Source: Bolinopsis microptera
Lineage: Eukaryota; Ctenophora; Tentaculata; Lobata; Bolinopsidae
Direction: 5' to 3'
Length of the DNA: 64,000 nucleotides
NCBI RefSeq assembly: GCF_026151205.1
Contig: NC_087072.1
Coordinates: forward strand, 22,082,603 to 22,146,602
The notes under the pieces were generated by a model that had not been told where the DNA came from, ran no database searches, and saw nothing but the letters and a program-made list of their open reading frames with translations. Both the position numbers and the translations under genes were made by a program. How positions within the stretch are numbered: position 1 is the stretch's first letter; every line of letters begins with the position of its first letter. Positions 10,901 to 22,900 of this stretch are shown here, piece after piece.

Positions 10901-13900
10901 TAGAGTGCCACGAAGTTGTATTCTGTTGTTGTATTTTGCTTGGACAGTGTTGATTTAATCTCGTAAAAATTGAAGTCAATTTTTAAATTCTGATGCTATT
11001 TAAGTTGTGATAAACATAACATTTTACTTCAAACGGGTTCACAAAGTTGACCGCGTGAGCTCAAACAGGGTCTTCCTCCCGTGTGAGTTTTATCAGTTTT
11101 ATGAGTTTTTAAGGAACTTGTTGAAATTCCAAATATCTTGATTGAGCATGCTATAAATTTTCATCCATTATTAGGATTAAATTGGACTATTTATCACTTT
11201 GTTTCATGCTGACGTACGTTTAACTGAATTTGATTGCTTATATTAAGATTTGTGTGGAGGGGTCATTATATAGAGCAGTGGCACCTGCTCCGGAGAAAAC
11301 AGACACTCCTTCAACCTTCTTCTACATGTCTTTTGATTTTAGGTTCTTTACTAGTTTTCAGTCGCAAACCCTTTGACAAGTTCATTTTGACATGATATTT
11401 TATAATGAAACTGAATGTCTCAGCCAGGCTTTTCCGCCGCCGCCTGGTCTCAGCATTCCCGAAACAGTTTTTTCTCAAGGGTCGACTGAGTCCTCGGCCT
11501 CGGCCTCGGTTTAACCGAGGAATAGCGATTTTTCCTCGGCCTCGGCCTCGGTTATATCAAAGCAAAATTTCCTCGGCGTTGGCCTCGGTCGCAAATCCTG
11601 CCCTCGGTCGACCCTTGTTTTTTCTACTTCAACAACCTTGATAGATTCCTTTGTTTCTTATGCAAAACCTCGACACGTTATTAATTTTTTGAAATAATCT
11701 TGCTTATTATCCTATTAAATTAAATTTATCCAGCTGTAAAATATTTAAAAACCAGACTTACTTGTCCCCGGACACTTTTCCTCATCGAGTCCGTCCGCAC
11801 AGTCCTCGTTACCATCACAAACCAGTTCCGTGTTAATGCACTTCTCCGGGCACTCAAACATGTCATGTTCAACACACGCTGGTTGGAGGAGGTACCTTCA
11901 TATTACGCTCAACTTGATTAATCAGTACACATGATAACTTCTGTATAATAAAAAGCTCCTGTTTAAAAATAGAGGCCCCCCTACTTTGTATGTGATTTTA
12001 TGATATTAGCGAGCAGAATCCGAGTAATAGAGTGGGTTGTGGCTCAGATAAACACATACTGATTGATCATACCACTGTTATACTTTATAGTAGTAACCAG
12101 ACTAAGCAAAGTGTCGAGCAAACCACTCATTATCACTTCGCTGTATTTGAGTACATACAATATACATATTTATTACATATGTATAATGTATATCTTGAAT
12201 AACTTGGGATATGGTCCCAGAAATAGTGGTCCACCATGCAGAGCCGTTAAAACTGTTAGCTGACTCACCTTGACATACTACTTCGCCCGCCGGCTCCCAC
12301 TCTTGCAACTTGTTCTGAGGGGTGCATGTTTTAGTAGCGTTACTATCCACAGAGAGAACGGTAGCTCCCACACAATTGTAAGTTATCTTGTCTCCAGCCT
12401 CGTACAGTGTAGAATTGATCTGACCCTCTGTCTTGGTAAACGTCCCGGAGTCGACCAGGGGTGGCGCTGGACAGATCTCAACTGAGGGGTTTATAATGTC
12501 ACGTGATACGATCAGAATCAGTTGTGCTGGACAGATCTCAACTGAGGGGTTTATAATGTCACGTGATACGATCAGAATCAGTTGTGCTGGACAGATCTCA
12601 ACTGAGGGGTTTATAATGTCACGTGATACGATCAGAATCAGTTGTGCTGGACAGATCTCAACTGAGGATCAGAATCATAAATTAGTTGCTTCATTTTTTA
12701 TTCATGTCTTCCGACCTAATCGAGTTATAAAAGGTCGATATTAATATAATATGTAGGTTCTTTTGCGATAGTCAAAACGCGACAACTAGCGCTGGATGGC
12801 GACAACTAGCGCTATCCAGCGCTAGTTGTCGCTATCCAGCGCTAGTTGTCGCGTTTTGACTATCGCAAAAGAACCAATATGTATATTAATATAATATGTA
12901 TATTAATATAATATGTATGTATATTAATATAATATGTATATTAATATAATATGTATATTAATATAATATGTATATTAATATAATATGTATATTAATATAA
13001 TATGTATATTAATATAACATGTATATAAATATATATATTATATAATATACATCATAAAATATGAACGACTCTCTCCGCTGTAGATACAGCTGGCCAATGT
13101 GTCACGGTTTATTAAAGTTGTTGAACATAGCTAGTCCCAGTTATTGGTTGCACCTTTCACTCCAGCTAATTTCATAGATTAGCCCTAGAGGGTCTGGGAG
13201 TTGGGTGCTGGACCTTATACGTAGCTCTATGTTGTGGGTTACCTGGGTAACCAGTAATGTTGTGGGCTGACAAATTGTTTATCGGCTAACATCGCTTAGC
13301 AAAACCTATAACGCGAACGACATTTAAGCGATATTGAACTTTAACTGAATGTAGTGAAAATATAATGATCTGAATTAGCCATCTCCTGAAATTTTCGAAG
13401 TCCAATTTTAGAATTCTAGAAACATTTCACCACTATTACCATTCAGATGAGCAGATTTGATTGCTAGGAAGTCGGGAAATATTTTTCGTAATTTTCTTCA
13501 TTCAGGCAACTAAATGTAAACCGAAAATGGCGTACATTGTATCTATTTCCATGTTTCGCTGTTTTCCTCATTTGCCCAAAAAGTCTGTCGATGGAGAAAA
13601 AAGTCTTGCTCTGTCATAGCTACAATGTCACGCCCAGTGCAGCTGATGATGACGCTTTCAATGGATCTCGAACATTGTATTAACAAGTTGCGCGATATAA
13701 AGGCGATTATTTGTTTACCGATTCTTTATTTACCGCATAGAATATATTTATTATAATTATAACTTCTAACAGCATATTGTATAACTATAATCTATATAGG
13801 CTGTCCGCCTTTTCGTATTATTTGTCGATAAGATTCTTGGTGTGTCCCTGTTTAAATGCAGCTGAGCCGTCACATAAAATTAAAGTAGCGGCTTTAATTC

Positions 13901-16900
13901 ATGTTGATGTTCTGTCAAAATCGTGGAGCTGATATTTGACGGACTATTGCTTAGAATCCCCAGATAATATACACATCACGTTAACTGGTGATGTGTTCTC
14001 GAAACTTCGGATAATTTGCTTCTTGAACGTTTGGAATTTGGCTAGGAATATACGCTTGATATTTTCCTTACCCACGACGATTTTAGTTTCTGAGAAATCT
14101 AGGTCAGATGCTCGGAAAGTCGATTTGTTAACCTTTTCATTTAACGTTTGTTACCTTAAACTGTTACTGTTAAAGCTAAATTACACTCTTTACTCTTTAG
14201 TGGAGCTACTTAGGGGGACTTACATCAATCATCGGATTTTACTGAATGGGAAAATTCAAGTAATTTTATATTTCTTGCAGCAGTTTTGACTTTGTCACCC
14301 AGCAATAGTCTGGCTACACGTTTAGTGGACTCATTCATGAACCTATTTCTAATGAACATCAATTCAACTATATCATTTCATCTTATCTCAAAATAGCTTA
14401 ACTTCACAGGTCGCATGATATCTGTTTGGACCAAGACGCCTGCTCAAAACCAATCGTGTTATCATTATCCGGGCCGGTTTGTGATAAGAAATGAGTTTTG
14501 TAACACGCGAACACGGGCCGGTAGTTAAGATCAGTGCAATCTCTTATTATGTTTACTGAGCGAGAGAAGGGGGGTACATATAATCAGGACATGGTCGCTA
14601 CACTACTGTTCTAAATACAGAACAGCCATGGGGAGAGAGAGTGAGAGAGAGAAAGAGGGAAGGTTGTTGTGGACGAGCTACTGCGATTCAATCATCTTGA
14701 TTGCCTCTTGTAAAATAGCTGTTTTGGTGAAGCTCACAAGTAACATATCGTAACTATCTACACAGTATCACCATTGGTATTCCCTTTAGTTTAACAGTTC
14801 ATCAACGGATTGGTAATGCCCGAAAATACAAGGGTTCTGTTAATCACATGGAAATTTGTAATAATAATTTGTTAGATAATTCCCACTCTTGTTCCATTGC
14901 GAGGGTTCGACATCATCTGTTTGTTTGTTGTTAACTTTCATGTGATACAAGGCAGTCAGAAACGTCCATTAGATTATTTTAGGTATTTTCGATGGTTACA
15001 ATTGGGTCGCGTAGTAGATTATATTGACAGAGATGTTTGTAATTGTATAATTATTATTTACAAAATGACAAATCTTCAGCATCATGTGAAATGTATTGTA
15101 GGCTTCGGAGGACAACCAGTTCCATGTGATTTCGTCATTTAAAATTTATCAAATCTTCTTGGATTTTGAATATTTTCTTGGATTTTAAAATTTCATTTGG
15201 ATTTTAAATATTATCTCCGAAATTTCAAATCTTCCACAGATAAAGTACTTATGCGCAAACCATGGCACATACATTATACAATTACAGCATTTCTTACGGT
15301 TGTCATAAGAAGAATTTACCATTGTGGTAAATAGGACCACCTTGTCAGTACTTGTCCCCTACCCCAAATTATTCTAGCAACACCAACCTTTAACCACTGA
15401 GTGTTTTGTGTCTTTCTACTAACTTACTTCACAGCTAATTACTACTATTCTGTGAGTCAGGAGTCTTCTTTATTGTTAGTACAAGACCCATTATATGTCT
15501 TTATTGTTACCCTGGCCTTAAAGACTTGGCCTGACGTCATTAGGCCAAGTCTTTAAGGCCAGGGTAGTCCCACGACCCACACGTTTAGTCTTGGTATCGA
15601 CCTTGTTCATAACTTTTTAACTTTCCGCTTAACCGTTACGGATAGGTTGATCAAGGGGGATTGAAGACTGCAGATTTAATTCCGACTTGAAGGTATTTTT
15701 CTTATTCAGTAGTCTGACTCTTAGTCAGTACTTACTTGATTGCACTGTTATGTCTCCTCGCTTGTTCTCTAGGATAGTCCCCCAATTAACCAGAAGATCG
15801 TCCTCATGAACTTCGTTCCTGTTAGAAAGATTTATTATTTAATTCATTTTCATATACGGTTGTATGTATAGACTATAGTTATATATAGTTAGTCCAGAGT
15901 TGTTAATATTTTTTAATTTAAGTTGAGTAATTATGATGAATATTCATTTTATGCATTATGACGGCACGAGTTTCAATGATCAAGGGTATTAATTTTATCA
16001 TTAAAACGTCGAGTCATTTGTTCCGCTGCTAAAAATATAATAAGTTTACGTCATATTTTATGCGGTTAATTGACAGTATTTAACATAAATATTAATAGAG
16101 GTTGTTGGTATATCTTGATGCGTTATTTAACTTTTTTATTTTGTTGAAGTTTAAAATTTTGAATTATTACTTTTACTTAAAGTTTTGTTAGTTCTTATTG
16201 AAAAATTAAATATTTAGTTAAGGTAGCCGCCCTGAACCGAAAATTTGCATTTTATAATATCTATCCTCGATACGAGCGAGATTTAATACCCTGTTTAGCT
16301 TCATTTAATTCAGTAGTCTGGAACCGCCCAGTGACCCGATAAAATGGTGAAATGTTTTACGTCGAAAACTGCTGAGTTATTGTGTTCAACAAGTTAATGG
16401 TTATAGTATAACGGAACCAGTATAACTTATACTGGTTCGTCCACAACTGGTGTGGCTTGATTATTGCTGTTATACTGGTTCCGTCCACAACTGGTGTGGC
16501 TTGATTATTGCTGTTATACTGGTTCCGTCCACAACTGGTGTGGCTTGATTATTGCTGGTTCCGTCCACAACTGGTGTGGCTTGATTATTGCTGTTATATC
16601 GACTGATCAAAATAAATGAAGAAATATTTCGACCCGTTTCGAACAGGTATGGCCGATATTTCTACGGTAATTTGATTACTAATCAAATTAAAGTCAGGCT
16701 CCAGCTCAAAATATGGGTAATCAAACTCGAAAGACTTAATCCTGACATTATCAACTGACACTTACCACATTCCCGACAAGACACCGCACAGGTGTCATTA
16801 ACATATGTTCCCGAATTTCCCTAATTGTATTAACTCGTCTCACCTATCGACCATGCTTTTGATCTGTTGTGCTGTGAGTGCTTTTCCCCAGAGATTAAGT

Positions 16901-19900
16901 TCGGTGATATCACCCCCGAATCCCCGGTATCCTCGGAACGAGTTGAAGCTCTTCATGATCCCCAAATAGACCGTTCCACCACCAGATATTGTCTTCCCCT
17001 TCGTTAGAGTCAGCAGCCCTGAGCAATGTATAGTTTTTCTTAAATATCTTGAATTTTAGTTTTTCTTAAATATCTTGACTTTTAGTTTTTCTTAAATACC
17101 TTGACTTTTAGTTTTTCTTAAATACCTTGACTTTTAGTTTTTCTTAAATACCTTGACTTTTAGTTTTTCTTAAATACCTTGACTTTTAGTTTTTCTTAAA
17201 TACCTTGACTTTTAGTTTCAGCAGCCCTGAGCAATGTACAGTTTTTCTTAAATACCTTGACTTTTAGTTTTTCTTAAATACCTTGACTTTTAGTTTTTGT
17301 TGATCGCTCTACTCAGATATAAGAATATTTAACTCGTTTACACTATTTTAGGAATAGAGCAGTAGGTATATTAGTACTAGTAGAGCAGTAGGTACTAAAG
17401 CAGTAGATATATTAGTACTAGTAGAGCAGTAGGTATTTAGGCTAGATTTTAAGTTTTTAAGTCTACAAAAACCTCTTGCTGTACTTTTATTTATTTTTGC
17501 AGAACATTTATTTTGGCCAAAGTAAGATAATATGCCCTCCATCATTCAGCCATTAATCTTTGCTAGTGAAACTAAAACATCTCTTAACCGTACAGTTAAC
17601 ATCTCCACAGCTTATGAACTACCGACTGGAGATATCAATATTAAATTAAATAGCCGTCAAAAAATTGTTGCACTCTACAGCTTTTAGTCGGGAAGTGCAG
17701 TAAATAGGTGACAAGTAGGAAATGTGCATAAAGCTGATCATTTGGAGCGTCGTTTAGAGTTCAAAGTGTCTCAATAACTGTGCTTATCCGCTCCTAATAT
17801 CGATTATCTCGTATTTGTCATCACTTCCAAACATATTTCTCGGACTATGACACTTTCTACGCCCGTTGCCCCACCTTGTGCTCACGAGGAAAATAACATG
17901 ACATAAGAAGTTGAGGAAGTGATAGCAGGTAATATTAGTTCAAACCTGTCTGGTTGTTGGTGACCTCCTGTCCGTCCCGGTACCCCCTCCAGCGTCCCGT
18001 ATTGTCCCACGTGAAGCAGGTGGTGTACCACCTGTCCGTTGCTATAGCGATGGAGGGAACTGCTCCAACTTGTTGGTCGATCCCAGCCATGTAGAAATGC
18101 ATGTGTGTCTGGGTGTTTAATAAAGGGGATTACAGCAAAGCACCACCATGCGGAGTTATTGTGCCTAAAATCTGGTTACTCGCTCCCAATCATGGAGAGG
18201 TTAGACCTTTTAACGTGATCATTTCCAGGAATTTTAAAGTAAATTTTTGACTGGAAAAGTGGTCTACACTATTTGAAAAGTCATTGAGATCTCATGTTGC
18301 TTAAAAATCTGGTTGATAGCTCAATTCTGTAATCCTGTAATCTTAGGTGCTAAAAGCTTAAATGTGACCATTATGTCAACGTTTACATACGTAATCAAAA
18401 TTGCTCGAATTATCTACCACAAACAGAATGAATCCGCTCTTCCAGTGACTCTCTTACCGATTATATTACGTTACCTTACTTAAAACACTGAAAGGCGGAA
18501 GAATCTGATTGTATAAATGGAGCTGCAATATCAGAAGACCACGTGATAAGGACCAGCTCTTGACTGTTTCATTTCAAATTAGATCAAAGCTCCCAAGTTG
18601 GATTGTGGGCAATATTAATTGAAAAGCCACGTGTTGCTTAAAAATCTGGTTCATAGCTCTCAATCATGGAGAGGTAAGGAATTACAACGTGACCATTTCC
18701 AAGAATTGCGTTTGACTCGAAAAGCATTACCAATAATTATTATATATTATAATGTTAGAACAAATATTTGCTCTCATGAACTTTATAATAAACATTGCCA
18801 GACAGTGAGGGGACCATAAAAAACTTAGCTCCTAAGATTATATAACTCCGTAATCTTAGGTGCTAAAAGCGACCACTATGTCAACTTTTACTATGTATTC
18901 AAAATTTCTCGAATAATCACCATAAATAGAATATGTCCGCTCTTAAAGGCGACCCTGGCCTTTATATTACCTTTCTTTATTGAGGTATTAAAACACTGAA
19001 AGCTAGTTACGCGATCGCGAGTAATTTCAATTCTGCTCGTGCCGAAATGAGAGAGTACAACGTGAGGAATAGCTGTTAACTGTTTCATTTCGTTTTTCAG
19101 CTGATATTTTCTTTAATTATGTCTCAAGCTGTCAAGCCATTATTTGATAGTGTCATTGATTTCTGATCCACTATCGTTTATTTCATATTCTATGTTCATG
19201 CTGTAAGCATTTTGTTCAACATTACCGGTTACCTTATGTTTCTCAAGGACGATCTCTTCTTTGAACCCATCCACTGTTGTCACGTAAGAAAATATCGTTC
19301 CGATTTTCACGTCTGATTTGATGATTGCACACATCGTAAATTCTGAGGGATAATGTTTGGTAATTATGTCAATGTGCATGCAACCTGGTGAAGTTATTAA
19401 TTATTTATCAGACTTATAGCACTGAGCAAATATTCCAGAAATGAAATTGACAAGTTACCGTGAAACTGCCATCATTTGAAATATTCGTAAAGTCGAAAAA
19501 GTGAAAATCAAACTGACACCCCACCACTCACCAGTTATTTGGTACAATCTGTCAAAATTGATATTTTCCCGGTCAACCGCGTCACCGTGATGGCATAACT
19601 GCAGTCTCGACTACCAGCTAACTGCTTAGTCGGACTTTAAAACGCATGATGAAGCTTGCTCACATAATCTTGACCCTTGCCAGGGTCGCAGTTCAGCAGT
19701 TACATCCTTACTGGCCTTAGCTAAAGATTGCCAAGCTACAATTGTGGCCTGTCGCGGTCTGTATATTTTATGAGCACTAGCAGGAACCCGTCTAACCATA
19801 AAGTGGTGTCAAGACTCAGGAGACTAAAATAATTATTACCTATTTAATTCGCGTTTTTGATACCACTTGGGGGTCCAAATTTTGGGCACTAAAATTCTTA

Positions 19901-22900
19901 TTCCTTGGCCAATTTTTTTTAATGCTGATTTGAAGGCCATTAAAGCATTTGAACTTTTCAAAAAAGTTTAAGTTGTATATCTTTTACGGTTTTTGCGGAA
20001 AGTCGTGTTAAAGTTGATGCCGTGGTGTCAGTAAAATGGTACGGATATATATAGGATTAAACAGGATTAAACAGGATTAAACATAAATTTGTCAATGAGA
20101 GCCCTAACACTCACGTCTTGACTATACATCAATATAATAGAAATAAATAAATAAATAATGTGCAAGAGTGTTCTTAAAATACAAATTTAAAAATCATAAA
20201 AATTTAACTTCGTCACATCTTTTGTTGAAAGAGAAACAAGTGCAAATAAAATAATTTAATTCCCATGAACATGTTCCAAAATGATATTATATGGTGATCG
20301 TGATATGAAATGAAGCTCGACTTGACCGTCACGTATCCGCCGAGGAGTTCTGTTGAGGACTGAGGACTGAGGTGTAGCGGGGACTTTACAGCTGGACTTC
20401 AGCAGATCCTTCTTAGTGACTTCCTTCTTCGGGAAACGCCTGTTGTTTGCTCTCACCAAGAACCTCGCTGTCTCTCTTATGAGGCTGGCATCTGTGAATA
20501 GCCCCTCTAAGTTAGCGAAAAGACAGGTTTTGGCTCTCTGACTAAAGCGGTGTCGGTAGTCTTCATACAGGGAGCAGGTCCGGAGGACGTGTACCTCATC
20601 TTCGATGATGGGGTCGAAGAATGGCATTTCTGCGAAACTTTCGAGCATGTCCATGTCCTCTGTTGAGCAAGCTTTACATATCCGAGGTACGATCTGGTTT
20701 CTTTTGTGGGTTCCATGACGTCCTGTCTCAATATTGAAATTGTGTGAGCTTGATCTGAATTGAGCCAGCTTTTTGGATTCAGCGTGCGACAGGTTCATAT
20801 TGAGGTACTGCTCATAGCCAAAACTCATCTTTATGGTGTTGTAGAACGTTAGTTTCTTGTTATCTCTCAGTGTTCCATATCTGTCTGAAGTTGGAACGCA
20901 TCGCTTCTTTGATTTGTGAAGGTGAGAGTTTTAGATGATGTCCATTGGGTTGGTTTAGAACCGACCGTGCAGTCTCGATGTTGGTGTTCCAAGAAAGACT
21001 GAGGCTGCGTTGCTCTTTGAAGGCATGTCGCACAAGACTGTTAGATCCAGCTTTCTCCATTTTATCTAATCTTTCCCAGTAGTTATACACTTGGGATGAT
21101 AGCTCTATCGCCAAAGGGTAGCGTCCTGTGTCACCCCAAATTGCCGCATTTGATGTTTGTTTATTGACGTTGAGAGTCCACTTGAGAAACGAGATGTGAA
21201 GTTTTTCTAGTGGATCTTGCCTGATCTGTTTTAAGTTGGGAAAGTTACCCGATGAGAAGGTACCCATGAAGTATGTCTGAGGGAGCCAAATCTGGCATCC
21301 ATAAGAGACTACTGGATATATACATATATATATATCGTCTCGCTTTATAGTTTATATATAGTAAGATATTCATGTTATTAAGTTAATGAAATTACGTTAT
21401 ACTGATACCAAGTTTGTTTCATTAGTCACCTTAGAGTATTTGATAGAATGATCACAGATTACAATTTAAACAATAAAGCGAGACGATAGTTTTCCGTGCC
21501 ATTTTACTGACAACACGGCATCAACTTTAACGCGAATTTCCACAAAAACCATAAAAGATATACAACTGAAACCTTTTTGACTGGGTCAAATGCTTTAATG
21601 GCCTCCAAATCAGCATAAAAAAATAAAAATAGGCCAAGAAATAGGAGTTTTAGAGCCCAAAATTTGGTACCCCAAGTGGTGTCAAAAACGCGAATTAAAT
21701 AGGTAATAATTATTTTAGCCTCTTGAGTCTTGACACCATTTTAAGGTTATACGGGTTCCTGCTAGTTTAAACAACTAAGTGCACTTTGCAGAAACTGCAG
21801 GGGGTTTCTTTAGAACCCCCCCCCCCCCTCTATTTTATGAGCATCTCTCTTAAAGTCAACATCAAGTTCAAAATAGCTGGCAATGTTAATTACCTGTCCA
21901 CTACTTTTGACGTAGATCGCCTGTGATGACGCTGATTCATTATTTGTTTATGCTACGAAATCTATCAGATATCTACCTAACGCGAATTTGGACCTCACTG
22001 GGTCTTTACGAGCTGATAAGAACATGGAAACAAAATCATTGGAATTAATCACAACTACGTTACTGATCAGGCTCCAAGGGTGTACACAAATATAATGCTC
22101 TAATTCTGACGACCAAGTAGTTTCATTTGAGAATTTGGGTAATCAGCTATCTAATGCACATAACAGTGTGTTGTCGCATGTCCTCCTTTTTAAAAAGTCC
22201 TCCCCTATAACTTTACTATACTTTACTCTGTAATCGCCCAACAATTTTTAAAGTTATTTCCTCTAATAAGTGTTTCTTGACACATTTTGATAGTTTATGA
22301 AGAACAACCTACACATCCTACACATCCTACACATCCTACACACTACACATCCTACACATCCTACACATCCTACACATCCTACACATCCTACACATCCTAC
22401 ACATCCTACACATCCTACACATTCTACACATCCTACACATCATACACATCCTACACATCCTACACGACTATCATTTCTTTACACAGATCAGATAATCCTG
22501 TCTGAACACTAACCTCGTGATTACTGTTAAAATTGTTGCCAACTAGAAGGCCCTGCAAGTCTCATTTGTAAGTATCATCTTTCATTTAGAGACTGTGTCA
22601 AAATGTAGCAATGAGCTGTGTACATCAAGTTATGTCGTACACTTTGTAGACTCGATTTGAACGCTTCTCCGATATAATAGTTTGGCCAGTTGGTAGATCA
22701 CCGACCGGCTATAAGCCGGCTACTAACCGGCTATAAGCCGGCTTATAGCCGGCTACAATTTTTATAGCCGGCTATAAGCCGGCTTATAGCCGGTTAGTAG
22801 CCGCTTACATTTGTTGTTGAGCGACGGCTATTAGCCGGTTATAAGCCTGCTATTAGCCGTTTTGGTATTAAAAGTGGTTATAAGCCGGCTATAAGCCGGT

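Larger units (their letters stand above)
6742..11761. other. Introns 19-20 of the receptor kinase gene
   Basis: Non-coding on both sides of exon 20 (8416-8549). The 8014-8355 plus-strand frame (113 codons) has no domain, no codon bias and no splice partners. The only structured item I see is the hAT-like element at 11476-11617. The rest is unremarkable AT-rich sequence. Confidence 0.55.

Noticed and set aside
12102-12371. 89-codon minus frame as an independent gene starting [10 protein letters not shown]
   Set aside because: It is the middle of sushi exon 18 read on past its donor into the intron.
22287-22512. CRISPR-like regular array
   Set aside because: Units are contiguous 9-mers without spacers in a eukaryotic intron; a plain microsatellite. 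The same holds for the other arrays.
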